Assembly (NCBI RefSeq): GCF_030160295.1 | Contig: NZ_BSOB01000004.1 | Location: 186,001 to 250,000 of the forward strand | Direction of reading: 5' to 3' | From: Dyella acidisoli | Lineage (GTDB): Bacteria > Pseudomonadota > Gammaproteobacteria > Xanthomonadales > Rhodanobacteraceae | Length of the DNA stretch: 64,000 nt | In this document: in pieces, positions 1 to 8,936 of the stretch | Layout of the letters: the number at the start of each line of letters is the position of its first letter | Position numbering within the stretch: the stretch's first letter is position 1 | Notes under the pieces: model-generated | The model's database searches: none | What the model was told of the DNA's origin: nothing | Seen by the model: only the letters and a program-made list of their open reading frames with translations | Program-made: the position numbers and the translations under genes

Positions 1-2
1 TT

Positions 3-1778
3 TTGGCCGCTGGTATGGCGTGGTGGTCACCCATGCTCTTAACGACATCGTCGCTCGCACAAACAACACAAGCCGCCACTGCACTACGACGTCCGCTTGA
101 TCAGCCACAACCACGGCAAAACCCCGGTCCAAGCGCGGAGACGATCAAAGCTTGGCAAGACCGTAAGTTCGGCATGTTCATCCACTTCGGCCTGTACTCC
201 ATCGCAGGCGGCATGTGGAACGGCAAGCGCGTAGATAACGGCTATAGCGAACAGATTTTCGCGAACGGACCGATTCCTGCAAAGGACTACGAAGCGCTGG
301 CCAAGCAATTCGATCCGGAGCAATTCGACCCCGATGCAATCGTGGCGCTGGCGAAAGCCGCGGGCATGAAGTTCATCGTGATCACTGCCAAACATCACGA
401 TGGCTTCAATTTGTTCCAGACCTCGCAAACTTCCTACAACGCGGTGGATGGCACGCCGTATCACCAAGACATCGTCAAGCAGCTTGCCGATGCTTGCGCA
501 CGCGGCGGTCTTAAGTTCGGCGTGTATTACTCGACGATCGACTGGCATCACCCAGGTGGCAACACGTACATCGAGGGCAACAGCAATCCAATCACTCCCG
601 AGCAGGAAGCCTTCAACGCCGTACAGCTGAAAGAACTACTGAGCCACTACGGCCCCATCTCCGAAATCTGGTTCGACATGGGCAAGCCCACGCCGGCTCA
701 AAGCGAGCACTTCGCGCATACGGTGCATGCGCTGCAGCCGCAAACCATGATCTCCGGGCGCGTGTGGAACCATTACGGCGACTTTGCCGTGATGGGCGAC
801 AACGCCGAACCCGACGTTGCCATGGAACTGCCCTGGCAAGCACCGGCTTCCATGTTCCCTGAAACCTGGGGTTATCGTTCATGGCAGGAAAGAAAAGATC
901 TGCCGGGCAAAATCCGCGAGAACATCACGCGACTCGTGCGTGTCGTCAGCCAAGGCGGCAACTACATTCTCAACATCGGTCCGGAAGGCGATGGCTCGGT
1001 CGTGCCTTACGAGGCGCAGGTGCTGCGTGGTATCGGCGAGTGGCTCAAGCACAATGGTGAAGCCATCTATGGCACGCGCAAGCAGCCGTTTGCGCCGCTG
1101 GATTTTGGATACGCCACGGTGGGACCTCACGCGGTCTATCTGTTCGTCGCGAAATGGCCGGCGGATCATCAGCTGCATATTCCTGGTGTGGCCGACACCG
1201 TTTTCGGACATGCTTATCGACTTGGATCATCGCAGGTCACCACAAACGTTCAGCGCGATGGAGACGGTGTAACGGTCTCGCTGGATCGCTTAGGTATGAG
1301 GCAGTCGAGTGATAACGGCGACACCAACGTCGACGCATTCATGCCGGTAGTCGTGCTGCCTGTCAAAGGCCCGTTACGCGTTCGCCCTAGCATGGTAGCT
1401 GCGGCACCCGACGGCCGCATCCATTTGCAGCCGGAGCATGCCGAGCACTATCTCAACTACAACGGCGAAGGTTATGAAGCGCCCGCCACGCTCTACAAAC
1501 TGAGCTGGCAGGTTGATGCGCAAGCTGCCGACTACATGCTTACCTTGCATTACAAAGCGGCAGCAGCGAGTGCGAAGGTGGATCTGTGGATCGACGGCCA
1601 ACGCTATCCGCTTGGTTTGGGCGGACCTGATGCGACGAGCCAATCGCTGCGTGTTCATCGCAACCAGAAAACTCACCCTTACGCCATGCAAGTCGAGCTG
1701 ACGCCTTCGGCACCTTTCAGAGAAGGCATGGCGCTTCCGGTGACCGTGCAATCAGTAGAGCTGTCGCCGACGCGATAA
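3..1778 (+). CDS. Alpha-L-fucosidase, GH29 (5' end outside window)
   Basis: Exported glycoside hydrolase that would release L-fucose from fucosylated glycans. The reading frame is open to the window edge; the visible part begins inside a signal peptide ending near SSLAQ, so the true start lies upstream. GH29 landmarks are KFGMFIHFGLYS after the signal, AKHHDGF near residue 130, and EIWFDMG with Asp at visible residue 225, the position of the GH29 nucleophile. The C-terminal third resembles the beta-sandwich part of GH29 proteins and is less typical. The stop is followed by an R2 palindrome rather than another gene on the same strand at close spacing, so it is probably the last gene of its unit. 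The family call is firm; the substrate is inferred. Confidence 0.9.
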   Translation: MAAGMAWWSPMLLTTSSLAQTTQAATALRRPLDQPQPRQNPGPSAETIKAWQDRKFGMFIHFGLYSIAGGMWNGKRVDNGYSEQIFANGPIPAKDYEALAKQFDPEQFDPDAIVALAKAAGMKFIVITAKHHDGFNLFQTSQTSYNAVDGTPYHQDIVKQLADACARGGLKFGVYYSTIDWHHPGGNTYIEGNSNPITPEQEAFNAVQLKELLSHYGPISEIWFDMGKPTPAQSEHFAHTVHALQPQTMISGRVWNHYGDFAVMGDNAEPDVAMELPWQAPASMFPETWGYRSWQERKDLPGKIRENITRLVRVVSQGGNYILNIGPEGDGSVVPYEAQVLRGIGEWLKHNGEAIYGTRKQPFAPLDFGYATVGPHAVYLFVAKWPADHQLHIPGVADTVFGHAYRLGSSQVTTNVQRDGDGVTVSLDRLGMRQSSDNGDTNVDAFMPVVVLPVKGPLRVRPSMVAAAPDGRIHLQPEHAEHYLNYNGEGYEAPATLYKLSWQVDAQAADYMLTLHYKAAAASAKVDLWIDGQRYPLGLGGPDATSQSLRVHRNQKTHPYAMQVELTPSAPFREGMALPVTVQSVELSPTR

Positions 1779-1798
1779 GGCATAGCCAGGCTGTCAAC

Positions 1799-1865
1799 GT
1801 AGGCCGGGATGAAATCCCAGCATCGAGAAACCACAGAGCATGCTGGGATTAGCATCCCAGCCTAC
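1799..1865. repeat. R2 palindromic repeat, copy 1
   Basis: Long imperfect inverted repeat. The left arm GTAGGCCGGGATGAAATCCC pairs with a right arm ending in GCATCCCAGCCTAC, and each arm holds its own small palindrome (GGGAT..ATCCC). Related copies lie at 24508-24574 and 45673-45746. It sits just after the fucosidase stop and may stabilise or end that transcript, but there is no T-run. Confidence 0.85.
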
Positions 1866-1978
1866 GCGCTACCGATCATTTTGATCCTGCAATCATAGAA
1901 ATATCGTTTCGCCTCTGTTGATGGACATGCGGTGCACATAGGCTGCTCACACCTCACTTCCCCAACAAGAGGTTTCTC

Positions 1979-2551
1979 ATGCATCGCTATAAAAACGCAC
2001 TCGCTTTCATCACTCTGTTGCTCGCGTTGACCGCATCCATCGCTCAAGCCACGACCTCCGCACAGGATAAAGCTCAGCAAAAAGCCGACTCCGAAACCAT
2101 GAGCGGCACCATGTCCATGCCGGCACCTTCCTGGCTGGTTGGCACATGGACACTGGTTCGTTGCGATAACGTCTACCCCGACGGCCATCGCGTCGAACTG
2201 TATGGTCACGATCCCAAGGGCTTATGGATGATTGATACCCATGGCCACTACATGATGCAGATCGTGCGTGCCCAGCGCATGCCGTTTGCGGCGGGCGACA
2301 AATCCAAGGGAACGCCGGAGGAATACCGCGCCGCATCGCTAGACAACAATGCACACTACGGCAGCGTCAGCATTCAAGGCGACAAGCTGGCCACGCATAT
2401 CGAGCAGGCCTCCTTCCCCAACTGGAATGGCCATAAGGGCGCCACGAGTTACACCTTGAGCGGTAATCAGCTCAGCTACATCGTCGCCAAGCCCAGCAGT
2501 GGCGCCGCAGAAGGAGCCCACGGCGAAGTGGTCTGGCGGCGGGTGGATTGA
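1979..2551 (+). CDS. Exported lipocalin-like domain protein
   Basis: 190-aa protein with an N-terminal signal peptide (hydrophobic residues about 8-24, cleavage near AQA). The mature part matches the lipocalin-like family PF13924: LVGTWTLV, then GHDPKGLWMID, YMMQIVRAQRMPF, GDKSKGTPEEY and FPNWNGH, ending in VWRRVD. A paralogue with the same landmarks lies at 3540-4076, and a LysR regulator lies between them. The ligand is unknown. The start ATG has an AAGAGG-like site a few bases upstream. Domain assignment is from motif recognition; function as a small-molecule binder is inferred. Confidence 0.8.
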   Translation: MHRYKNALAFITLLLALTASIAQATTSAQDKAQQKADSETMSGTMSMPAPSWLVGTWTLVRCDNVYPDGHRVELYGHDPKGLWMIDTHGHYMMQIVRAQRMPFAAGDKSKGTPEEYRAASLDNNAHYGSVSIQGDKLATHIEQASFPNWNGHKGATSYTLSGNQLSYIVAKPSSGAAEGAHGEVVWRRVD

Positions 2552-2578
2552 TCGAAGCCGTGCTCTGCGGTGGCAAGC

Positions 2579-3445
2579 TCAGGCCGTGGCAAGGCTTTCG
2601 AATGCTGCGGCCAATGAGCTCATGGCATGGCGCGAGCGGCGATCGTTGAGCGCGGTGTAGAGCACCACGTCCTGCCTGGGCAGTTTCGGTAGCGACAAAG
2701 CTGGGCCGATATCCACGGTGCCGCTTGGTGCCGTGCGCCGTGCAATGACGGCAACGGCGAGCCCGGCGGCTGCCGCGGCGCCCACGACCGCGGCGCCTTT
2801 GCCGATAAACACCTCGGTCCAGGGAATGCCGGCCTGATCCAGTGCGCGCACGGCTCCGGCGCGAATGCTGCACGAATCGCCCTGGGTCGATAACGGCAAA
2901 GGCTGGCCGGGCTGCAGTTTCCAGTTGGCTGCCGCGATCCAGGCGAAGTCTTCGCTAAAAAGCGCTTCGCCCTGGTCGCGGCGATTTTCCGGTTGCAAGA
3001 CCAGCGCCGCATCCAGCGTGCCATCTTCGTAGGCCTGCATCACTTCGCGCGAACCCGCCACACGCATCTCGATCAGCAAGCTCGGGTCGTGCTCGTTCAT
3101 GCGCCGCAGCAGCGCCGGCAATTCGCTGCCGACGATCTGATGGCTGATGCCGATGGTGAGCCGGCGTTGCTCGACCTGGAAGGATGTGACGGCGCGTTCA
3201 TGCGCGCCGACCAGCGAGCGTGCCGCATCGAGAAACACCGCCCCTTCGGCCGACAAACGCACTTGCCGCGGCGTACGCTCCAGCAACCGGCGGCCAAGCT
3301 GGTCTTCCAGCCGCCGCAGCTTCAAGCTGATGGCCGATTGCGTGGTATCGAGCGCTTGCGCGGCACGCGTGAAGCTTTGCATATCGGCAATCAGGACGAA
3401 GGCTTTGACGGCATCGAGATCGAGCGCTTTCATGGTGTTCATCAT
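2579..3445 (-). CDS. LysR-family transcriptional regulator
   Basis: 288 aa. The N-terminal winged helix-turn-helix is clear (LDAVKAFVLIADMQSFTRAA, then TTQSAISLKLRRLEDQLG), followed by a substrate-binding domain with SHQIVGSELPALLRRM. It is transcribed away from the lipocalin-like gene at 3540, with a near-perfect palindrome in the 94-bp gap, the usual arrangement for a LysR regulator and its target. Its 3' end faces the other lipocalin-like gene, whose stop is 27 bp away. The inducer cannot be read from sequence. Confidence 0.9.
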   Translation of the reverse strand: MMNTMKALDLDAVKAFVLIADMQSFTRAAQALDTTQSAISLKLRRLEDQLGRRLLERTPRQVRLSAEGAVFLDAARSLVGAHERAVTSFQVEQRRLTIGISHQIVGSELPALLRRMNEHDPSLLIEMRVAGSREVMQAYEDGTLDAALVLQPENRRDQGEALFSEDFAWIAAANWKLQPGQPLPLSTQGDSCSIRAGAVRALDQAGIPWTEVFIGKGAAVVGAAAAAGLAVAVIARRTAPSGTVDIGPALSLPKLPRQDVVLYTALNDRRSRHAMSSLAAAFESLATA

Positions 3446-3459
3446 GGGATTTTCGAATC

Positions 3460-3477
3460 GCTGAAATATATATCAGC
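3460..3477. promoter_or_regulatory. Candidate LysR operator
   Basis: GCTGAAATATATATCAGC, an 18-bp palindrome with 16 of 18 positions symmetric and an AT-rich centre. It lies between the divergent LysR gene (start 3445) and the lipocalin-like gene (start 3540), 15 bp from the regulator's ATG. It fits a T-N11-A type LysR box, so autoregulation and control of the divergent gene are likely; this is inference. Confidence 0.6.
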
Positions 3478-3539
3478 TGCTGTAATCCCGGCGCGGCCGC
3501 GAACTAAGCTGCGTGTTCCCCGCCAAGGACACACCGCAC

Positions 3540-4076
3540 ATGAACACGCTACTTGCACGCATCGGTCGCCCTATTGCCGCATTGCTGGTTGCCGGCTTGA
3601 TAGGGTCGTCTTCGACGCTTGCCGCTTCCCCTGCGAATACCTTTCCGTTGAGCGGCACCTGGACCCTGGTTGCCGCCGACGTGCTGCATGCGGATGGCTC
3701 GCGTACTTCTGACTTCGGTACGAATCCCAAGGGCGTGTTGCTCATCGACGATCAAGGGCGCTACTCGCTGCAAATTTTCCGAGCAGATCGGCCACGCTTC
3801 AGCACGGGCGACAAGGCGAAGGGCAGCGACGTCGAATACAAAGCTGCGGTGATGGGGTCCAGCACGCACTTCGGTACCGTGCGCGTGGATGCGGCGAGTG
3901 GGGAATTGATCTTCCATATCGATGGCGCATCGTTTCCCAATTGGGAAGGGCAAGAGCAGCATCGGCACTATGAATTGAAGGACGGGGTGCTGAGCTATCG
4001 CGTGCCGCCGCGTCCGAATGGCGATGTGCCTGTTTCGGTGTGGCGGCGTGTTGATGTGAGCGCGAGCCAGCATTGA
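3540..4076 (+). CDS. Exported lipocalin-like domain protein (paralogue)
   Basis: 178 aa. The ATG at 3540 is preferred over the in-frame GTG at 3513 because an AAGGA site lies 10 bp upstream of the ATG and the signal peptide (LLVAGLIGSSSTLAASPA) then begins properly. The mature region has the same PF13924 signature as the protein at 1979: LSGTWTLVAAD, GTNPKGVLLID, SLQIFRADRPRF, GDKAKGSDVEY, FPNWEGQ, and VWRRVD near the end. It is the divergent partner of the LysR gene and therefore its most probable target. Confidence 0.8.
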   Translation: MNTLLARIGRPIAALLVAGLIGSSSTLAASPANTFPLSGTWTLVAADVLHADGSRTSDFGTNPKGVLLIDDQGRYSLQIFRADRPRFSTGDKAKGSDVEYKAAVMGSSTHFGTVRVDAASGELIFHIDGASFPNWEGQEQHRHYELKDGVLSYRVPPRPNGDVPVSVWRRVDVSASQH

Positions 4077-4172
4077 AGGTGCTGCCACATTTCTGTCATT
4101 TCCGCCGCTTAGGGTGACTGGACGACTTAGCTATTGAATTCTTCACCCTCATGACGATGTCTCAATCCAGAG

Positions 4173-4255
4173 GCCGTCATTCCCGCGAAAGCGGGAATCC
4201 ATGGCCGCGTCTGGCCAAGAGCAAAATGGATTCCTGCTTTCGCAGGAATGACGGC
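4173..4255. repeat. R1 palindromic repeat, copy 1
   Basis: Composite inverted repeat in the 271-bp gap before the multicopper oxidase. The left half reads GTCATTCCCGCGAAAGCGGG, and the right half is the near reverse complement (TTCCTGCTTTCGCAGGAATG), with GGCCGCGTCTGGCC and GAGCAAAATGGA between them. The same element recurs at 27946-28036 (full) and at 38201-38231 and 40143-40180 (single halves). No gene is supported here; a short open frame across it is only repeat sequence. Confidence 0.85.
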
Positions 4256-4347
4256 AAGGCAAGAGTGGCGCTCTCGGCGTTAGATGGGTTGCGATTTACC
4301 AGAGACGTACTGGTTAGTGCGCGACACCAACGCAACGTGGCCCGCGC

Positions 4348-5994
4348 ATGACGATCACGCGGCGCGATTTTCTTCGGGGCGCTGGTGCTTTTGTCGGCAT
4401 GTACACGCTCGCAGACGCATGGCACTCAGCTCGTGCATCCACACCGATGACCATGCCCGCGCGAACCAGCGCCGCCATGCTGGCGCCGCCCAAGGTGCCA
4501 CTGATCAACCCGACCTCATTGGCGCGTTTTGTCGACGCACTACCTATTCCGTCGGTGGCACACGCCGAGAGTCAACGTACGCACCCTGCCTATCCGGGCC
4601 GTAAGCTGTCCTACCACCGCATGGAAATGCGCGAATGCAAAATATCCCTGCATCGCGACATTCCTGGCACGCGACTGTGGGGCTACAACGGCCAATTCCC
4701 CGGCCCCACCATCGAGGCGCGACGTGGCGAGCCTTTGCTGGTGGAATGGATCAACGCGCTCCCGTCAAAACATTTCCTGCCCATCGACCACAGCCTGCAT
4801 GGCGCAGAACACGACAAACCGGAAGTGCGTGCCATAACGCACGTGCACGGCGCGCGCGTCTCCGCGAAAAACGATGGCTTTCCGGAGGACTGGTACACGC
4901 CTGGACACTCCACGCTGTATCACTATCCCAACGGTCAAGACGCCGCCACGCTGTGGTATCACGATCATGCCATGGGCATCACGCGGCTGAACATTTATGC
5001 CGGTTTGTTCGGCGCGTACATCGTGCGTGATGACGAGGAGCAGGCACTCAACCTGCCCTCCGGCGACTGCGACATACCGTTGATGCTGTGCGATCGCCTG
5101 GTAGCGCAGGACGGACAGCTCTACTACCCCGTGTCGGACGATCCCGCTGCGCCCTGGGTCATGCAGTGCAACGGCAACCTGGTGCTGTGCAACGGCAAGG
5201 TCTTTCCGTATTTCGATGTAGAGCCGCGGCGTTATCGCTTCCGCCTGATCAACACGGCCAACACGCGTTTCTTCGATCTTTCGCTCTCGCACGATCAACC
5301 GCTGCAACAGATCGCCAGCGACCAGGGATTGTTGCCTGTGCCATTGCAGCGCGCGCGCATCGAGCTGTATCCCGCCGAACGTGCCGACGTGGTGATCGAT
5401 TTTTCCGCCTTCGCCGGCAAGGCCGTGCAACTGCGGCATCAGGCCGAAGGTATCCTGGAGTTTCGCGTACGCGATCACGGCCGTCGTGATTCATCCACGC
5501 TGCCGGCGGCGTTGCGCGGGGTGCCGCGCATCGATCCGCAAAGTGCGGTGCAAAACCGGATCCTCACGCTCAACGAAACCGATGACGCCAACGGCAACGC
5601 CATGACGATGTTGTTGGACGGCAAGCGCTGGTCCGATCCAGTGACGGAAAAGCCGCGGCAGAACAGCATCGAAACCTGGAGTTTCGTCAATCTCACCGGC
5701 GATGCGCATCCGATCCATCTGCATCTGGTGCGGTTCCAGATTCTGGATCGACGGCCATTCGATCTGTTCGCCTGGAATGCTCAGCGCAAGCTGCTGTTCA
5801 CTGGCCCCGCTCAACCACCCGAACCGCAAGAACTTGGCTGGAAAGATACCGTGCGTGCCGATCCAGGCATGGTCACGCGCATCGCCATGCGCTTCGAGGG
5901 CGAGCCGGGCCGCTATGTGTGGCATTGCCATCTGCTCGAGCACGAAGACAACGAAATGATGCGCCCCTTCGACCTCTTGCCGGCGCATTCGTAA
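4348..5994 (+). CDS. Tat-exported multicopper oxidase, CotA/bilirubin-oxidase type
   Basis: 548 aa. The N-terminus carries a twin-arginine signal (TRRDFLRGAG, residues 4-13), so the enzyme is probably folded with its metals and exported to the periplasm. All four copper motifs are present: H165-V-H167, W203-Y-H205-D-H207, H454-P-I-H457-L-H459, and H526-C-H528 with H532 and axial M537. The Met axial ligand and spacing fit CotA, bilirubin oxidase and related laccases. Expected chemistry is one-electron oxidation of phenols, metals or bilirubin-like compounds with four-electron reduction of O2. No copper chaperone or regulator is adjacent. The start has no strong ribosome site, so it is less certain than the family. 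Confidence 0.9.
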   Translation: MTITRRDFLRGAGAFVGMYTLADAWHSARASTPMTMPARTSAAMLAPPKVPLINPTSLARFVDALPIPSVAHAESQRTHPAYPGRKLSYHRMEMRECKISLHRDIPGTRLWGYNGQFPGPTIEARRGEPLLVEWINALPSKHFLPIDHSLHGAEHDKPEVRAITHVHGARVSAKNDGFPEDWYTPGHSTLYHYPNGQDAATLWYHDHAMGITRLNIYAGLFGAYIVRDDEEQALNLPSGDCDIPLMLCDRLVAQDGQLYYPVSDDPAAPWVMQCNGNLVLCNGKVFPYFDVEPRRYRFRLINTANTRFFDLSLSHDQPLQQIASDQGLLPVPLQRARIELYPAERADVVIDFSAFAGKAVQLRHQAEGILEFRVRDHGRRDSSTLPAALRGVPRIDPQSAVQNRILTLNETDDANGNAMTMLLDGKRWSDPVTEKPRQNSIETWSFVNLTGDAHPIHLHLVRFQILDRRPFDLFAWNAQRKLLFTGPAQPPEPQELGWKDTVRADPGMVTRIAMRFEGEPGRYVWHCHLLEHEDNEMMRPFDLLPAHS

Positions 5995-6028
5995 ACGGAG
6001 TGTCAATGCAGCGTGCAGATCGTCACGT

Positions 6029-6057
6029 TTGTCGCAGCACTGTCATCACGCTGTGAC
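6029..6057 (+). promoter_or_regulatory. Candidate PhoB (Pho) box
   Basis: CTGTCAT-cacg-CTGTGAC at 6040-6057: two 7-mers close to the PhoB half-site CTGTCAT, separated by 4 bp, giving the 11-bp repeat of a Pho box. A weaker third half-site (TTGTCGC, 6029-6035) lies exactly 11 bp upstream. It is 145 bp before the start of a secreted phosphatase, a typical Pho-regulon target. Confidence 0.65.
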
Positions 6058-6201
6058 GTGATGTCGCGCTTCTGCCAACGTTGCGTCATCTAAGCGGCGC
6101 AGACTTTTCGACGGCTTGCGGGGGACCTTTATGCGAACGCAAGCCGTAATCAGGGGGATTACTCGCAGGCACGTGCTATTTGCCAGCAGGAGACACCAGT
6201 T

Positions 6202-8223
6202 ATGCCCACCCAGTTTGGCCGTACCCGGTTGAAACCCTTTGTACTCTGCGCGCTCATCACCAGCCTCGTAGGCTTGGCGAATGCGCAGGATGCATCCAAT
6301 GACGCAAAGTTTCGCGCCAATGTACCCACCACCGCCGTCAAGCCCGTAAGCGGCCAACCCGGTGGCGCCATCACCCTCTACAGCCCGGATTCCGCGGACG
6401 CGAGCAATCGCACGCGCACGCCGATCAAGCACGTGATCCTGCTGATCGGTGAAAACCGTACCTTCGATCACGTGTACGCCACTTACACGCCGCCGAAGGG
6501 GCAGACCGTCGACAACCTGCTGTCCAAGGGCATCGTGAATGCCGATGGCACGCCTGGTCCGCACGCGGATCTCGCCAAGCAATGGCAGGCCAGCCAGACC
6601 GGTGACTTCCAGCTTGCGCCGACGCGCACCAGCGCATACGCCAACCTGCCGTCGATCAATACCGGCGGTGCGCCCACGCAGCCGTATCTTTCATCGGCGG
6701 CGCAAGCCATGGCGATCGAGCCAGGCTTGCCGACGAACTACTATCCTTACCTCGCCGAAGGCGGCACGGGCTTGCCGAACGGCGTGCTCGATACACGCTT
6801 CCCGACCACGCTGCCGAATGCGCCGGTCGATATGCACGCCTCGATCAGCTACAACGACTACGCCAACAGCCCGGTGCACCGCTTCTTCCAGATGTGGCAG
6901 CAGTTGGACTGCGACGCGAGCCACGCCACCCGGAAGAACCCCAGCGGCTGCAATGCGGACCTGTTTCCATGGGTAGAAGTGACCATGGGTGCCGGCAACA
7001 ACGGCAACACGCAGCCGGCCAACTTCACGGATGAAAGCACCCACGAAGGTGCGACCTCCATGACCTTCCTCAACATGGCGCAGGGCGACGCAACGTACTT
7101 CAAGCACCTGGCCGAGCAGTACGCGCTCAGCGACAACTTCCACCAGTCGGTGATGGGTGGCACGGGTGCCAACCACATCATGCTGGGCTTTGGTGATCTT
7201 GTTTATTACGCCGACGCAAACGGCGAACCTGCCGTACCCCCGTCGAATCAGATCGAAAACCCGAACTCGCAGTCGGGCACCAACAATTGGTGGGTACAGG
7301 ACGGCTACGGCGGCGGTTCCTACGTGAACTGCGAGGATGAAAGCCAGCCGGGCGTGGCTGAAGTGCGCAAGTACCTCAAGAGCCTGCCGTATCACGTGTT
7401 CAAGCACGGCGATTGCAAGAAGGGTGCGTACTACTTGGTGAACAACTACAACCCCGGTTACCTGGGCGATGGCACGCCCGCACCGCTGGGTTCTCAGCAG
7501 TTCACCATTCCGCCCACCAAGCAGCAAAACCTCGGTCTGCTGCTCTCGCGCCATCATGTGAGCTGGAAGTACTACGGTGAAGGCTGGGACGGCGGCAAGG
7601 AAGATGGCGAAGCCGGCACCTTCTGCAACATCTGCGATCCCTTCCTGTATTCCACGCAGATCATGACCAACCCGACCCTGCGTGCGCACAACCAGGACCT
7701 CAACAACCTGTACAGCGACATCCAGAACGGCACCCTGCCGGCGGTATCCATCGCCAAGCCGGATGGACTGCTGGACGGCCATCCGTCCTCGAGCAAGCTG
7801 GAGCTGTTCGAAGGCTACGCGCAGAAAATCGTCGACATGGTGAAGGCCAATCCGAAGCTGTGGGACAACACCGCCGTGATGATCACCTTCGATGAAGGCG
7901 GTGGCTACTACGACTCCGGTTATGTCCAGCCGGTCGACTTCTTCGGCGACGGCACGCGCATTCCGCTGCTGGTGGTGTCGAAGTACTCCAAGGGCGGTCG
8001 CGTAGTGCACACGTACTACGATCATGTGTCGTTCGACAAATTCGTGGAAGCTAACTGGGATCTGGACGAAACCATCTCCCATCGCAGCCGCGATAACCTG
8101 CCGAACCCGATCGCGTTGCCCAACAACCCGTATGTACCGGTCAATGCGCCGGCCATCGGTGACCTGATGGATATGTTCAACTTCCATCGTCACTGGGACG
8201 GCGACGACACCGCGCAAAACTGA
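6202..8223 (+). CDS. Secreted phosphoesterase, PF04185 (acid phosphatase / phospholipase C-like)
   Basis: 673 aa with a signal peptide (cleavage near LANAQ, about residue 29). It belongs to the PF04185 phosphoesterase family, which includes AcpA acid phosphatases and non-haemolytic phospholipases C. Landmarks are HVILLIGENRTFDH with the metal/nucleophile region at E84-N85 and T87, MGGTGANHIMLGFGD, and the C-terminal metal ligands in FDEGGGYYD and TYYDHVSFDKF. Likely role is release of phosphate from organic esters in the periplasm or outside the cell. The upstream Pho box supports phosphate-starvation control. An AGGAG-like site (GCAGGAGA) precedes the ATG. The exact substrate cannot be decided from sequence; the lack of a Tat motif fits AcpA better than PlcC-type enzymes. 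Confidence 0.85.
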   Translation: MPTQFGRTRLKPFVLCALITSLVGLANAQDASNDAKFRANVPTTAVKPVSGQPGGAITLYSPDSADASNRTRTPIKHVILLIGENRTFDHVYATYTPPKGQTVDNLLSKGIVNADGTPGPHADLAKQWQASQTGDFQLAPTRTSAYANLPSINTGGAPTQPYLSSAAQAMAIEPGLPTNYYPYLAEGGTGLPNGVLDTRFPTTLPNAPVDMHASISYNDYANSPVHRFFQMWQQLDCDASHATRKNPSGCNADLFPWVEVTMGAGNNGNTQPANFTDESTHEGATSMTFLNMAQGDATYFKHLAEQYALSDNFHQSVMGGTGANHIMLGFGDLVYYADANGEPAVPPSNQIENPNSQSGTNNWWVQDGYGGGSYVNCEDESQPGVAEVRKYLKSLPYHVFKHGDCKKGAYYLVNNYNPGYLGDGTPAPLGSQQFTIPPTKQQNLGLLLSRHHVSWKYYGEGWDGGKEDGEAGTFCNICDPFLYSTQIMTNPTLRAHNQDLNNLYSDIQNGTLPAVSIAKPDGLLDGHPSSSKLELFEGYAQKIVDMVKANPKLWDNTAVMITFDEGGGYYDSGYVQPVDFFGDGTRIPLLVVSKYSKGGRVVHTYYDHVSFDKFVEANWDLDETISHRSRDNLPNPIALPNNPYVPVNAPAIGDLMDMFNFHRHWDGDDTAQN

Positions 8224-8236
8224 GTAAGCCCCGATG

Positions 8237-8268
8237 CATACCCTGCCTGCGGAAGCAGGCAGGGTATG
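8237..8268 (+). terminator. Rho-independent terminator after phosphoesterase
   Basis: Stem TACCCTGCCTGC / GCAGGCAGGGTA with a short GGAA loop, followed by a T-rich stretch (TGTTCTTTCT). It begins 14 bp after the phosphoesterase stop. Confidence 0.75.
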
Positions 8269-8298
8269 TTCTTTCTACCCACATGATTGACCATCACG

Positions 8299-8757
8299 AT
8301 GACCTTGTTCGCACGCTCCACCATCCATCTGAGTCGCTGGTCCAATCCCATCGCTGCGCTGATGTTGATCGGCGCATCCGGTGCCATCAGCACCAATGCG
8401 CATGCCGATCCCGCCGATTTCCAGGCTATGCCAGGGTTGTGGAAGATCACGCTGCATACCATCAAGGATGGGCATGCGGAACAGGATCAGGTGAAGTGGA
8501 AATGCTTCTACGATGGCGCGGACCCGTGGACCACGTTTGCCGATGCCATGCAGCCGGACACCAGGTGCGAACGTAACGGCGAACACCGCACCAGCACTGC
8601 GCTGGCCTGGAAAGTGAGCTGTGGCGAACACGCCGGCAACGGCCGCATCGTGCTTGATTCACCGCAGCATTACAGCGGAGAAGTCGCGTTGAACGGACAG
8701 CCTTCGCTGCACGTTGAAGGTCAACGTTACGCAGCCTGCACCGGCCCCAGTGACTGA
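8299..8757 (+). CDS. Exported DUF3617-like protein
   Basis: 152 aa from the ATG at 8299; an in-frame TTG at 8287 would add four residues. A signal peptide ends near AHADP. The mature part has the outline of DUF3617: PGLWKITLHTIKDG, two cysteine pairs (KCFYDG and TRCERNG, then VSCGEHAG and YAACTG), and a YSGEV segment between them. The function of the family is not established. The ribosome site is weak. It is separated from the phosphatase by a terminator and is probably transcribed alone. Confidence 0.65.
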   Translation: MTLFARSTIHLSRWSNPIAALMLIGASGAISTNAHADPADFQAMPGLWKITLHTIKDGHAEQDQVKWKCFYDGADPWTTFADAMQPDTRCERNGEHRTSTALAWKVSCGEHAGNGRIVLDSPQHYSGEVALNGQPSLHVEGQRYAACTGPSD

Positions 8758-8810
8758 TCGCTAGAAAATCTCATTCCCTTTCTCGATCGCCTGCTCTTTA
8801 TTCCCATCCT

Positions 8811-8828
8811 GTAACCGAGATCGGTTAC
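8811..8828. promoter_or_regulatory. 18-bp palindromic operator candidate
   Basis: GTAACCGA-GA-TCGGTTAC: two perfect 8-bp arms around a 2-bp centre. It is 109 bp before the GNAT gene that opens the GNAT/DUF6916/tail-collar cluster, and no other gene start is nearer. The size and symmetry fit a TetR-type or similar dimeric repressor; the regulator is not adjacent. Confidence 0.6.
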
Positions 8829-8936
8829 TCGCCAACGGATCGTGGAAGGCCATTCGGGCTAGCTGCAACAGGTGGTGATCACTTTGATCGCACCTTAACA
8901 GTCAGCAGCGTAGATTCCGGGCCTCAAAGGACAGGG

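Noticed and set aside
4151-4351. 66-codon frame before the multicopper oxidase
   Set aside because: It consists mostly of the R1 repeat and has no ribosome site.
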